Under the pieces are notes generated by a model, which was not told the DNA's origin, searched no databases, and saw nothing but the letters and a program-made list of their open reading frames with translations. The translations under genes and the position numbers were made by a program. Below are positions 1 through 11,371 of a stretch of DNA of 64,000 bases, one piece after another; the first letter of the stretch is position 1, and every line of letters starts with the position of its first letter. The DNA is taken from positions 189,233,620-189,297,619 of the forward strand of contig CM047805.1 of the NCBI GenBank assembly GCA_026214975.1, written 5' to 3'. Source of the DNA: Gentiana macrophylla (Eukaryota; Streptophyta; Magnoliopsida; Gentianales; Gentianaceae).

Positions 1-410
1 CTTTCAAATTCACTCTGTTATAATAATACATGTAATATGCAGGACTTGGCCATTTGTACTGCAAATTCGTTTGCGATATCGAATGCTCAAAATTTATGAG
101 GAATTTTCTTTGTTTCTGTTGTGTTTAAGCTTTACATTAGATAATGCTGAATTCATTGTACTTCATTTTAGTGTTGTCAACATCCCTTATGTTTGAATGA
201 ATCTCCTAAGCAAATGGTTTTGTTCAATATATGAATTCGAAACACAGAAGATGTTATTCTCCTGGATAGTTAATTATTACATCTTTTCCACGAAGAAGAT
301 CGATCTTTATATTTTTTTTGCTTCTTTACCTGCCTTTATCAGAGCATTTAATAGATTTCTTATGTCTATTGTTGGATCTGCACTACAGAGTTGTGGTCCA
401 ATTAAAGGCT
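1..410 (+). other. 5' flank/5'UTR of the kinase gene
   Basis: There is no coding sequence of its own here. The stretch is T-rich and ends with a pyrimidine run and an acceptor-like ctacag at about 384-389, followed by 21 bases and then the ATG at 411. This looks like the end of a 5'UTR intron plus a short leader. The promoter and first leader exon probably lie upstream of the window. Confidence 0.4.
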
Positions 411-3400
411 ATGAAGTGGTTCTACTTCTGTGGTAGAAAAGATGAGGTAACTTCGACAATCAAACCAATCTCAGTCCAGATATCTGGATCTGCATTAACT
501 GATTTCGACGTCAGGCAATTAGGAAGTGAGTTAAATTCCCAGAATGCATCAGACACCAGTAGTGAGTCCCGGGGAAGGAACCAGCTTCCTAGTTTGTCTG
601 AGAGGCCCAATAATTTGAGGGTCTTCAGTTTTTCTGAGCTAAAAGTTGTAACCAAGAATTTTACTCGTTCTACAAAGCTCGGTGAAGGTGGCTTTGGGTG
701 TGTGTACAAAGCTGCAATCAAGAATATTGATGATCCTAGCACAAAGTCTGATGTCGCCATAAAACAACTCGGTAGAAGGGGATTGCAGGCAAGGATCTTT
801 TTACATTCCATTATGATGACCATAATTAAGTGATTAATTGAATTGAACGATATCATCATAACCAGTAAATGGTAGGTAGGTATACTAGGCATGGTTACAT
901 GGGTTCTATAGAAGGAACAAGATAAATCTTGGGGATGACTTGATAATATCTTAATATGGATTGTGTTAGAATTCATATGCAGTTGCCATATTTTTCTATC
1001 ACGTGGTTCATCATTAGTTAATAATCAATACATTACTGCTGGTGTTAAGTTCTACATTGTTCTGGCTTTATATAAGCCTTATGATTGGGTAGATGTTGTA
1101 TGCGGCGACCTGCTATTGATATAAGTAATGATGAATGTTTGGTGTATCAATGCTGCTCCCATTCACAAAATAAGTTCAAAAAGAAAATGGAAATTATCGA
1201 TTTCCATTGTGGGCTGACTTTTGCAAAGTTAATGTCCTTTTGTACATAATTTTCCCAAACAATTTAATTAGCTAGCTATGCAAGGTGGTTTAGTCTTTTG
1301 GTGTTATGACTTGTCGTAATCAGAAGAGTGCAGTACTTGATGTCGTCAATGCAATCAACGGTCAGTAGTTGATGCTGGTTGGTGAGAAGAATTTTTTTGT
1401 TACGATACTTCGTTGTTTATTATTATCCTTATACTTCTTGTAAACATTAAACTCCATATAAATAAATCAACTGGAAGAAGGTAGTAAGCTACAAAATTAC
1501 ATTCTCGTTACTTTTAACATTTATCTGAGCCTAACTCGGCACTTGTAGCCTCGAGTCAGAGTACACATCCGGGTGAGGGTTCATCAAATTAACTAGAAAC
1601 CCTCAACTCCTCTTTCTCATGATTTTAGCTGTCATTCTTCTTTGGATTCTTTGATGTTTTAAAGTCTTCTAAGAGTATTATTGATTTGTTGCTGGTAAAT
1701 ATTGTTGTCTAATCGTCAGTCTCCGGCAACGCTTGTTGGTTCTTTCAATTCGGATGGTCCAATGTTTCGTTACCTTCACATCCGTTAGATTGCGTTCAAG
1801 ATGAATGAGCTTCAAAACTTTTTCTGTCTTCCGTGACTTTAAATTTGGCTTCTTGAGATACTTCATTTCTTGGTAGTTTTATATGATGTTGGAGGGTTCA
1901 TGTATCTTTTTGTTAACTTTAAACCTACACCAAAAAACTAACAGGGAGACCGGTATTAAGCTTCTCCTGTATTCTGTTTTCCAATCTTTTTTACTCCGAA
2001 CGTCAAACATGCTTTAGTTTTTTGATTTACTTCCTTTTATGCGTGTAACATGTAGTTTGTTTCCAAGGCAACTTCTCAAGTGCCTCTGAAGCTGTTCCCA
2101 TAATTGACTTTCTTGTTGCCTTTTCCAACAGGGTCACAAAGAGTGGGTGACAGAGGTTAATGTTCTGGGAGTTGTGGAACACCCAAATCTTGTAAAATTG
2201 GTGGGTTATTGTGCAGAAGATGACGAGAGAGGAATCCAACGGCTTCTTGTCTACGAATATATGCCCAATGGAAGCATAGAAGATCATTTATCGGCTAGGT
2301 CAAATGCAACACTCTCTTGGATTATGAGGCTGAAGATAGCCCGAGATGCTGCTCGTGGCTTAGCATACTTGCATGAGGAAATGGATTTTCAGGTGCTTAT
2401 TTACTACTTGTAGCAGGATTATAAGATTTCTTCTCTTGTCTTCAATCGGTAAAGGTTGATAATAGGGGGGGAAGCAATATGCTTTGTGCTTTTACTTGTG
2501 ATTCGTCCCTCGAGCGTTAAGAGCAACAGTCTTGTACAAAACTTTGTAGATCATATTCAGAGACTTCAAATCTTCAAACATTCTGTTGGATGAGCAATGG
2601 AATGCAAAGCTGTCAGATTTTGGAATGGCTAGGTTGGGACCTTTAGAAGGACTAACTCATGTCTCAACTGCGGTATGTTTGCTAATTCCTTAAAAAATTT
2701 GATTTGTTAGTAGGATGTTTATTTGCAGCAGCCGAAAGCAACTTTCGTATAACGAACTAAAACAATTTCGCAACTTGTAAAGCTGCTAAAATTGCATATA
2801 TATATATATCATTCAATAAGAGCATCTCTTTTTGTGTTATCTTAGTGTCTATGAATGATGAAACTGGCTCAAAGTTTGTGGAGTTCTGTTCTATAGATGT
2901 TCGGACCTGTGAACTTAGAGAGATTTTATAGTACAACTGTTGTAGCACGTAGATGGCTATGACGCATCCCAACTCACTCATAGACACTCCTATTATGTGA
3001 AAGAGACCAAAATTGATTACCTCATGTCAATGCATTCATGTACAACGGTTGTACGTTACGAATTTTGCAGGAAATTAAAAAACTGTAATCGCTTGTGTTT
3101 TTCTGTTGTGTAGATGTTCGGACCTGTGAACTTAGAGAGATTTTATAGTACAACTGTTGTAGCACGTAGATGGCTATGACGCATCCCAACTCACTCATAG
3201 ACACTCCTATTATGTGAAAGAGACCAAAATTGATTACCTCATGTCAATGCATTCATGTACAACGGTTGTAATGCTACTTAATTTTGCAGGAAATTAAAAA
3301 ACTGTAATCGCTTGTGTTTTTCTGTTGTGTAATACTGTGCAAGCTGCTATGTATCTCATCAGGTAGTTGGAACAATGGGATATTCGGCTCCAGAGTACGT

Positions 3401-3884
3401 TCAAACAGGTCGGCTGACATCAAAGAGTGATGTATGGAGCTATGGGGTGTTTCTGTATGAACTCATCACAGGTAGACGCCCATTTGATCGAAACCGGCCT
3501 AAAAGAGAGCAAACACTTCTCGAGTGGGTTAAACCGCATTTGACAGATGCTAAAAAGTTTCAGCAGATATTAGACCCAAGGCTTGTGAGAGATGCTGCTT
3601 TTATTAAGTCTGCTCATAAACTTTCCTTCATTGCGAACCGGTGCTTGTCCAGACAAGCAAAAGCACGCCCAAAAATGAGTGAAGTGGTGGAAATGATAAA
3701 TCATGTTATCGAGTCATCGGGAGGAATAATCGGCTGTCCAGAACCGTTGGTTAAGATTGTGGAGCAGCAAAAGAGGATCACAACTTCAGCAGTAAAGGAG
3801 GTTGACAAAAATGGTAAAAAAAGGTCGATAGATGTCGGTTGGTTAGATCGGTTCTTCCCATCTAAGTTGGTGAAAAACTTTTGA
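411..3884 (+). CDS. PCRK1-like: PCRK1/PCRK2-like receptor-like cytoplasmic kinase (RLCK VII), 4 coding exons
   Basis: Coding exons are 411-788, 2132-2392, 2550-2672 and 3363-3884, giving 427 aa; family members are about 420 aa. The start MKWFYFC resembles the MKCF start of PCRK proteins. Kinase motifs are all present: P-loop GEGGFGCV (residues 91-98), VAIK lysine 118, helix-C glutamate 134, catalytic FRDFK with Asp218, DFG 236-238, GTMGYSAPE ending at 265. The usual HRD histidine is Phe, as is common in RLCK VII. Exon junctions keep the frame in phase 0. In Arabidopsis, PCRK1 and PCRK2 act at the plasma membrane downstream of pattern-recognition receptors; the same role here is inferred from family. 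Intron 1 starts with GC rather than GT (789-790). Intron 3 holds a tandem duplication. Whether this is the PCRK1 or PCRK2 orthologue cannot be told from the sequence alone. Confidence 0.9.
789..2131 (+). other. Intron 1 of the kinase gene, GC-AG type
   Basis: Exon 1 must end at CAG (786-788), because the next residues of the conserved kinase core (GHKEW) begin at 2132 after an acceptor ccaacag. The intron therefore opens with gcaagg. A donor CAG/GCAAG matches the strong exon-side pairing typical of GC-AG introns. No GT donor that keeps the frame is nearby. I recognised no transposon in this 1,343-bp intron. Confidence 0.85.
2894..3331. repeat. 217-bp tandem duplication in kinase intron 3
   Basis: Bases 2894-3110 and 3111-3331 are near-identical copies. 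They differ mainly by a small replacement just after the second TACAACGGTTGTA motif. Each copy holds two near-palindromes, TACAACTGTTGTA and TACAACGGTTGTA. The first sits in a context (gagattttatagtacaac) that resembles the terminal repeat of the small element at 49,501-49,662, so the duplicated unit may derive from a related miniature transposon. Confidence 0.85.
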
Positions 3885-4300
3885 TGATTGCTTCCTCTCT
3901 CACCACCCAAAGTATCAAAGGATATCATCTGGGATTTTTCACTTTTTTCAAAATTAATATGTGAAGCATTTGCAATGGGTGGTATGCAGTGGCTGTTTTC
4001 TGTAACAGAGTTTGTTTGTGCATATATGTATTGAGTATACGAATTTGTGCTTACTAATATAGGCGCACCGCACCGTACACTTATAGTAGTATTTATTGTC
4101 AGAATTGATCTGTAATACTAAATGATGCAGAGACTAATCTAAAGCACATTTTACAAACTTGATATGTGAAGTGTTGGGACAAATCCTGGTGACCAATGCC
4201 CTGCTAATCAAGATGTAAATGTGATTATGTATATAATATAACATGGCGCAAATTGTTTGGAATTTCTATCAAAAGTTGCCTCCTTAGTTTTCACAACCTG
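3885..4300. other. 3'UTR and downstream flank of the kinase gene
   Basis: AT-rich sequence follows the stop codon, including ttaatatg and aatataggcg segments. No ORF, RNA gene or transposon could be recognised. The transcript probably ends within the first 200-300 bases. Confidence 0.4.
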
Positions 4301-4410
4301 GATCTTGTGCAGTGCACTTTACAATACTGTGACTTAGTCTTTCATATCGTTGTGAAACAGATACGCGTGTGCATGTCTTTCACAGTACTGTAAAGTGATT
4401 GCAAAGGATC
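4301..4410. other. Long imperfect hairpin (110 nt)
   Basis: The left arm at 4301-4332 and right arm at 4380-4410 pair over about 30 bases. They include an 18-base block, CACTTTACAATACTGTGA at 4315-4332, matched with one mismatch at 4380-4397. The loop is about 47 bases. Pairing extends outward through gatc ends. Size and shape fit a plant pre-miRNA or a small foldback element. I do not recognise a known miRNA in either arm. Confidence 0.5.
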
Positions 4411-5428
4411 GGGGCTCCTAGTTTGCATTACAATGTAATATGTAAGAATTGATTGATTGATTGGGAAGGGGCGTTGCTTGCTAAGAAGGGTTTGATAGCC
4501 GTAGGGCCGGCATATATATATATATATGTAGCTGTGTTGATGCTGGAAAGGACAGTGGCTTTATGAAGCAAGGAATGGTTGGATTTTCTGCAACTTGGCA
4601 ACATCAGCCAAACCTAATAAATTTAGAGACATTTAAATGAGCTTAATTATTTAAGAGTTAGTAAAAAACAACAACTTATGCATGTAGTTTTACTATCTTT
4701 TTGCATTTACCTTAATTTTGTATCTATATGATTTCTTAAGAGGGAGTAATGTGTGTGACGTTGCGTAAAACATCGTGTTTCATGAGAATAAACATTTAAT
4801 CGAGGATATAAGGCTATATAAAGTGTATTTTAGTGGTGTTTTCCGGTGGCGCTTGGTGGCGCCATGGATTCCAGCGGTGGTGCAATGTAAGAGACGAAGA
4901 CGGGGCAATTCGGCTTTGCACTTGTGTTTTATATCATTTTTCCCGAGATTTAATGAAGTTACATAGCCTCCTACTTATAGGAGGGTGAAACTTAAGTAAT
5001 AAGTGAAACTAAAATATCTAGATGGTAAGTGGATCGAAGTCATTGGCGGACCCGTTTATCAAATGAGATCGCGTGTCGGCTTCTAATCCTCTTCTTACGC
5101 CGTCGCATAGGGTTGAGGGCTTGGAATGGTCCGAAGGCTCATGGTCCCGATTTGACTTGAGAGCTCATGCGACAAGAATGGGTGAGTGGCTCTCATCCAT
5201 TAATGTCGCTGGTCGGCTGCACCTTGGATGAGATCCGCGAGACAAAGATGATTTAAGCGCATCAGTGTGATGTTCCCTTTTAGTTCATTAATTTTACATC
5301 ATTTTCTTAATCTTTTGTCTCGGCACTTTTACATTTTATCTAAATCTTTTTTCTTCTTCTTTTCACCCTCTAAGCATCTAGCCCATTTTAAGTTTCTACT
5401 TTCACTTGGTTGTTGATGTAATATTGCA

Positions 5429-5463
<35 letters not shown>

Positions 5464-6460
5464 TGTGTAAATATATATAAGGGTATTTAAAGAAATAATT
5501 AACGTACAACACTAATTTGAAACATTTTAAAAAGAAAAGATGAATATTTAAAATGAGACGGAAGTATATCTTTTTAGTCTCTTTATGTCATGTGTCAAGG
5601 ATTTTATAGGTTGGACGTGGGACAAATTATACTTTGGATTTTTAAAACATAAAAAAAAAATCACAAAAATGAGTAAAAAAGATACTTGAGCTATTGAAGG
5701 GACATGCGTCATCACATAAATAATTGTAAGTATGTAGATCAATTTATTAACCATTCGAATCAAGATTGAGTTTGGTGATCATTGACCATCATAAAATTTG
5801 CCAAATATGGTAATTTGTTGGAGTCCTTAGGGCATAAGCGCAATAATAAAGACATTGAACGCTTGGGCATTCAGAGCGTGGAGCCGAATCTCGTAAATTA
5901 AGGACTTCTCTCGGTTCTTTCATAGCTCATGACTCCAGCCACTGGATTCTTGATTAACATTTTCACTCATCTCATAAAACATGAGGCTCCAGCCATTGAG
6001 TTTCTAATCGATGAATATCTTCACTCATCCTGTGAGACATGAGGAGTCACCTTTAATGTTTAGGTTCAACATTTAAAATAAATGATAAGTTGCTGAAGCA
6101 TTTGTGGCGCGGTATTGGTATTGCTTTGTTTTTTTTTTTTTTTTTTTTTTTTTGAGGGGCTTGGTATTGCTTTGTTAATAGTCTTAATATCTTTTCTAAA
6201 TACACATGAATACATGATTCGCATTATTTTTCTTAAATTTGATTAGTAAAAGGCCAACATTTGCTTGATGGTCAACTACAAAATTTTAATTTTCGGAAAA
6301 ATAAAAAAAGGAAAGGGATAATAAAGGCAATTTTCTGCGCATGGGTGTTGCAATGTGTTGTGAAAGGCATGAAATTTTTTTTTGAAAGAATCTAAATTTT
6401 ATAACTATTCGCTTGATGAGTTCGGATCGTCTGTTGTAAGGGGGGTTTGCTGTGATGTGC
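4411..6460. other. Intergenic region with poly(T) tracts and degenerate repeats
   Basis: No intact gene is seen. A 32-base T run lies at 5431-5462 and a second of about 24 at 6130-6153. Around 5,030-5,060 one frame on + reads GSKSLADPFIK, which resembles the C-terminal tail of a Ty1/Copia RNase H, so 4.8-5.3 kb may be an old Copia remnant (weak). From 5,925 to 6,050 there are two to three degenerate copies of a roughly 60-base unit starting CATGA and containing ctccagcca. Confidence 0.4.
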
Positions 6461-6505
6461 TGTGATGTAAAACGGTGTCGTTTTACATCACAGTGACACC
6501 GTTTT
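6461..6505. repeat. Perfect palindrome with overlapping second inverted repeat
   Basis: TGTGATGTAAAACG at 6461-6474 is exactly mirrored at 6479-6492, leaving a 4-base loop. A second inverted pair overlaps it: AAAACGGTGTC at 6469-6479 and GACACCGTTTT at 6495-6505. The two hairpins are mutually exclusive. The preceding tgctgtgatg repeats suggest a miniature transposon terminus. Confidence 0.75.
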
Positions 6506-6651
6506 GCTGTGTGTTTTTGTTTTTAATATTTTAACTCGGACCAAAACGGCGGCGCTTAGACTCAAAACGTCGTCGTTTCTTCGTTACAGCACCGTCTGCT
6601 TTGAATTCGCCACAGCAGAGGATCCGATCTCTCACTTGATGGACCGATATT

Positions 6652-6760
6652 AGCAGTCGTACGTACGATGCCGGCTGGACCCGTCACCGGGGATATAATT
6701 AGCAGTCGTACGTACGATGCCGGCTGCAACGCAACTAATTATATCCCCGGTGACGGGTCC
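6652..6760. repeat. Compound repeat duplicating and inverting the Tat LTR junction
   Basis: A 26-bp unit starting agcagtcgtacgtacgatg occurs at 6652-6677 and 6701-6726. Between the copies, 6677-6700 is the exact reverse complement of 6737-6760. The latter spans flank, target duplication and the first ten bases of the LTR (TGACGGGTCC from 6751). So an inverted copy of the element-host junction sits just outside the element. Confidence 0.85.
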
Positions 6761-7282
6761 GTTTCCGTCAGGTAGTTTGGAAGGAAGACTTGGACGTGGG
6801 ATATCTGGCCTCTTCGTGGTGCTCCGATCAATGAGGTTATCGCCGTCGGACGGTGGCGTGTATCGACGTCGGAGATGAGCTCACGGTGGTAATATGAAAA
6901 CAATAAATATGAGAGAGAGAGAGAGAACAGTGCTAATAGAAATAAAATGCGCTAAAGTTGTTCTCTATATTTATTAATGTCACAGTGGGGGTATTTATAG
7001 GAAAGGATAAAGTCAGTAAAAGACTACTCGTGCTAAGCGGCGCCGATGCCCGACGCAGATGGCGCTTGGCCTCGCACTCTATCTAAGCTTATGAACTTTC
7101 CATTAACTAATATTCTCATAGAACGGGCCCGCAGCGTCGCGCGGGCGCCCCCTTATGCTTATGAGGATGGCGGGATGGCCATCAAGTTGGCGACGCCGCT
7201 TTACGCTCAGTGGAAAGAGTTTGACTTATGTCCTCGCACGAGTTGACCGGGATAATGGGACCGTGTTAGTTCCGTATCATCA
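6751..7282 (-). repeat. 3' LTR of the Tat element
   Basis: This 532-bp repeat has TG...CA ends. On the minus strand it carries a TATA box, TATAAATA (6999-6992), supporting the minus orientation. A short GA run lies at about 6911-6926. It matches the other LTR closely in its AT-rich parts but shows many small indels in its GC-rich parts (for example around 7030-7060 and 7120-7200). Confidence 0.9.
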
Positions 7283-7296
7283 ATGGCCCCTACTCG
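7283..7296 (-). other. Candidate polypurine tract of the Tat element
   Basis: The minus strand reads GAGTAGGGGCCAT immediately before the 3' LTR start. It is purine-rich but short and imperfect, so only its position makes it a reasonable PPT. Confidence 0.45.
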
Positions 7297-8636
7297 CGGG
7301 CGGAAATTTGTTGCGCGTAGAGTAGTATATCGTCGAGAGTCTCCGTAGTCGAACACTCTTGGAAGACAAAAGTTGAGCGGACTCAGATTAGGGATACAAA
7401 CTCGTAGAGCCTCATCAAAACCTTTCTTAAGAAAAACCCAGTGGGGAAAAATCTTAAGCAAGGGAAAAGAGTACTCTCTGTTGTATCGTAAATCTCCGCA
7501 TCGCTTCCTTCAGAGGCGGCGGCGGGTTGCGACATGGTTGATGCAACATATCCCGCGAGCGCTTCGTGAAGTTGAAGCTATACGAAAGGCTTGCCAATCA
7601 CTACAAGCGGGTTTCCTCCTCCTAGTACACGCAGTGGTGATCTGAGTCGCCGTCGCGCCGGTAGTTCGCAATCGGCCGCAAGCAACAAGGGATCCGACCT
7701 ACCAGCCGCCTTTTCGGGATATAGTGAAGCGATCTTCTCTCATCCGCGCGGCCTACCAGGTCGCTCTTCCCTCATATAGAAGCGATCCTCTCATCTTGGA
7801 TCTCACCATGGACTCGGTGATTGTAAGGGCCCACTCGTGAAAGACGCTTTGCCATTCTTCCCAGCATAAATACGACCATAGCCCCTGGCGCTTTCCATTC
7901 GGACTAGACGCACAAACTTTTTGAATGCAAATTGCTTTGTGTGGTCTGTGGATCCGATCGCCGATGAATACCTCGATCCTCCCGTGAGCCCGCAGACTCG
8001 GATTCACTTATCTCGCCTTCCTCCTCACGCCTAACTCCGCAATCTCGTGCAAAGCAAGCGCGGCAATGTATCAAGATTCTGCTCCATTTCCACTGTGGTA
8101 TTGAAATTGGGGTTGTCCTTCCCCTGGCGGTTATGGAGGAAATGCAAGCGGGATTCCGGATGCTCGTTGCCTTTGTAATCCTCCATAAATTCGTATTCAA
8201 CATTATCCGACCGGACATTCTTGTATTTCGGGATTTTGTAAGGAAGAAAATGAGTGATTCGAATGGGAGAAGAAGCATCCGTGGTAGGAGGCGCGTGAAA
8301 TGGTCGGGCTTTTATAGTAGGAGTCGGCGTGTTTGGCATGGATTACCATAATGGTGGATGCATTAACGACGGCTATCTCAAGAGACAATCCTAATGACCG
8401 CGAATGATGGTTATCTCGAGAGGTTTACCGCCATTATGAGCATTCGGGGACGGTTATTTATGGTGGGTAATCATGGGTTATTTTTCGTCCGAGAATAGTC
8501 CCCACAAAGTAGCCCTATTAAACACGGCTAAAACTCGAAGACCACCAATGATGGCTTTTGAACCGCTCCATCCGCTGGGATACCGACGGCTTGTGGACGC
8601 AGCTGGGAGATGCGATGACACGCGGATCGCGATTTG
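7297..8636 (-). other. 3' region of the Tat element without recognisable gene
   Basis: GC-rich sequence between the 3' LTR and the tandem repeats. Around 7,400-7,470 on + there is a stretch aaacccagtggggaaaaatc, a kind of sequence I associate with the 3' regions of Gypsy elements. Short open frames on both strands show no family resemblance and look like chance products of GC-rich DNA. Confidence 0.4.
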
Positions 8637-9147
8637 AGGTGCACAAAGATGTAGCGATCCAATATATATGCCGCGAGAGAGTCGTTTCCGTCGCCGCGAT
8701 CGCGCTTGAGAGCTTGCGATGTAGATCGTCCGTGCTTTCGCTGGTCCGACCGAGGTCGACATGTTGAGGTGCACAAAGATGTAGCGATCCGTATATGCCG
8801 CGAGTGAGTCGTTTCGTCGCCGCCGCGATCGCGCTTGAGAGCTTGGCGATGTAGATCGTCTGCGTTTCGCTGGTCCGACCGAGGTCGACATGTTGAGGTG
8901 CAAAGATGTAGCGATCCGTATATGCCGCGAGTGAGTCGTTCGTCGGCCGCGCGATCGCGGATTGAGAGCTTGCGATGTAGATCGTCCGTGCTCGCTGGTC
9001 CGACCGAGGTCGACATGTTGAGTTGCACAAAGATGTAGCGATCCGTATATGCCGCGGTGAGTCGCTTTTCGTCGCCGCGATCGCGGATTGAGAGCTTGGC
9101 GATGTAGATCGTCTGTGCTCGCTGGTCCGACCGAGGTCGACATGTTG
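8637..9147. repeat. Four tandem copies of a 125-130 bp repeat inside the Tat element
   Basis: Units are 8637-8766, 8767-8895, 8896-9020 and 9021-9147. Each starts near aggtgcacaaagatgtagcg and ends with gaggtcgacatgttg. Units differ by short G/C indels and a cgcgctt/cgcggatt variant that pairs units 1+2 and 3+4. On the element strand they lie between the antisense-ORF region and the 3' LTR. That is where Ogre and Retand elements are known to carry hypervariable tandem repeats. Confidence 0.92.
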
Positions 9148-9549
9148 AGGTTCTCGGATTTAATCATTTTCTCGCGATCCCGGCAAGATGGCGGTCATTT
9201 GTGTTGGCGAGCGAAATCGTGTAAGCGAAGCTATTACAGTGGCGTGCCACGTGGAGCAATACAAATGGGCCGCGTAACGCCGCGTATCATTAAATGTGGC
9301 GCCCTTTCGCCTCGACAAGGTGACGCTTCGCCGCAGACGGACGGCCGGTAATGATGGCTTTTCGCTTTTACGCAAACTTCAAATTTCAAAGCGCCGTGGT
9401 CGGATTCAAAAACTTTTCGCTTCCCGCGTAAACCCGAATCGCTGGATGAAGATAATCACAAAATTACCGGTTGGTTGAATGCCTGCTCATTTAAGCGGGT
9501 GTTGCCCTCTTTTGCCACTTTTTCGAAAACCTCCTCCAAAATTCCCAGG

Positions 9550-11340
9550 CTGATCAAGCCAGAAACCAAGAGCATCCTGTGGTGATTTAGAACCAAGTTT
9601 CCAGAATTCTGAGGCTGAGGCTGTGTTTGAACTTCATCGGAGTGAGCCTTTTTCAGCGATCGGAGCGATCATCCTTGTCTTCCTAATTTTCTGCCATCCA
9701 AATCATAAAGGTACTATCTTTATCCGATCTAACACTGGGTTTTTCTTTGTTGATCGTCTTTTTGTGATTGATTTTTGGCCTGTATAGATCATAAGTATGC
9801 TTTTTGTCCCGTAGATATTCGGATCTTTGAGGTTTTCTAACCGGTGATAGAATCCGTATGCCTAAGCCCTTCTTTTGTGAATTTGAAGCCTTCAGGGATT
9901 AGGGTGCAATTTTCAATTTTTCCGTAGTATTTCTTTATGACCCCGCTGCCCCCTCAGGCCGTTGTTGGCTTGCGCGAAAATGGGGGCGGTGTCGACCGAA
10001 CGGCGTTGATCCACCTCTTCATTTTGCGCATGTCGCACAAATGGGACGACAAATGATAAAGAGGAATTTAGTTACGGGATGGCGGGGCCGAGGAAAGTGG
10101 TCAAGGCGGCGAGGTTTCACCTTCCCATTCTCGACGAAGAGGACTCGCCCCGCGATCGGGCGAGACCCAAAGGCTACTTATAACGAGGGCACTCACCGCT
10201 CAATCCTTGCAAAGACTTAGCTCCCGAGAGCGCGAATTCCTAAGACCGCCGGTGAAAGGATTCAGACGGCGTCCGCCCCAAAGCCGCAGCGCGAAGGGGG
10301 ACACCGTGGGGCACCTAAACTCGCTAGCTCCGCCCGCAGAGGGGGAAAATCCAGATCGCTTGAGACTCATGGAGTCTTTGGAAGAGGGTGGCAAGTCAAG
10401 GCCATGCATCGCGCCGTCGATGTAGAATGGAGATCTTTGTTGACCGAGGCGCCGACTTTAACACCGCTTATCCGTGCTCGATACCGGCTTTCCGACGACT
10501 ATCATTTTTGTCCGTGCATGGACAAATGACAAGATGATTATACTTGTGGGCGCCTACCAGGATCGGCCGATGTTCTTTCTGACACTTCCTCGGGGGTTCA
10601 GCCCCTTTCGATCCTTTTTTTTGGTGAGGTGATGTATTTGCTTTAAGCCTTGCCGGCGGACTTTCACCCTAATGTCGTTAGGGCCTGGGGCGGCGTTTAT
10701 TGCGACGCGTCCGTCTTAATGGAATTGAGCCTCCTTGGGCCTGCTTAGGAGTTCCATGATTTCGCCGGCACCCAAACTCCGGTCAGTGAGCGCGAGGCGC
10801 GCTGGAGGCCTCGCCGCCTTTTACCCCGCCGACAACAAAATCTACAACCGAGCCAAAGAGTGATGCGCGCGGCAATCCAGGGTCGGATGACCATTCCCGC
10901 ATTTTGGGAGTCGGGCCGCACGGGACTAGACTCCGCGTGGCTCAAAGCGCAGTGGTTCCTCTCGCAAGTCCTGGCAGAAGTAGAGGCGATTGTGGCCTTG
11001 ATAAGCTATCGCGAGACAGATCCGCACAGTCCGCATGATCGCCGCTCGGATGTTGACGAACGTAAAGTCGGGTAGCGCGAGGATGGCAGTGATCCCGGCT
11101 GCTTTGAGTCGGGATTTTGCCTGTCGTGAACATTCCCCGCCGCCTGTGGAGCTTAGTGATCTCGACCGGGTCGGCGAGTGCCACTGGGTAGAACTTTCCG
11201 ACGCAATGCGAAGAGTGTGGCGGTGATTGGTCGAGCCGCCAGGGTAAAACCATTTCTTCTCTATTTTTGTTTTTGCTAACCCAAAATACACAAGCTCAGG
11301 CTTGCGGTCGGGCGGCGCCGGGCACACACCCCTCTACTTC

Positions 11341-11371
<31 letters not shown>

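Noticed and set aside
422..976. 184-codon minus-strand frame opposite kinase exon 1
   Set aside because: It overlaps a conserved kinase exon on the other strand and shows no domain.
2757..3204. Two small minus-strand frames sharing the same start sequence
   Set aside because: They are the two copies of the intronic tandem duplication and have no family resemblance.
8637..9147. CRISPR-like array
   Set aside because: Repeats are contiguous without unique spacers and lie inside a plant retrotransposon.
8478..9167. A 229-codon minus-strand frame with repeated HVDLGRTS-type peptides
   Set aside because: It is a translation of the 128-bp DNA tandem repeat. Several frames are open across it and unit lengths are not multiples of three.
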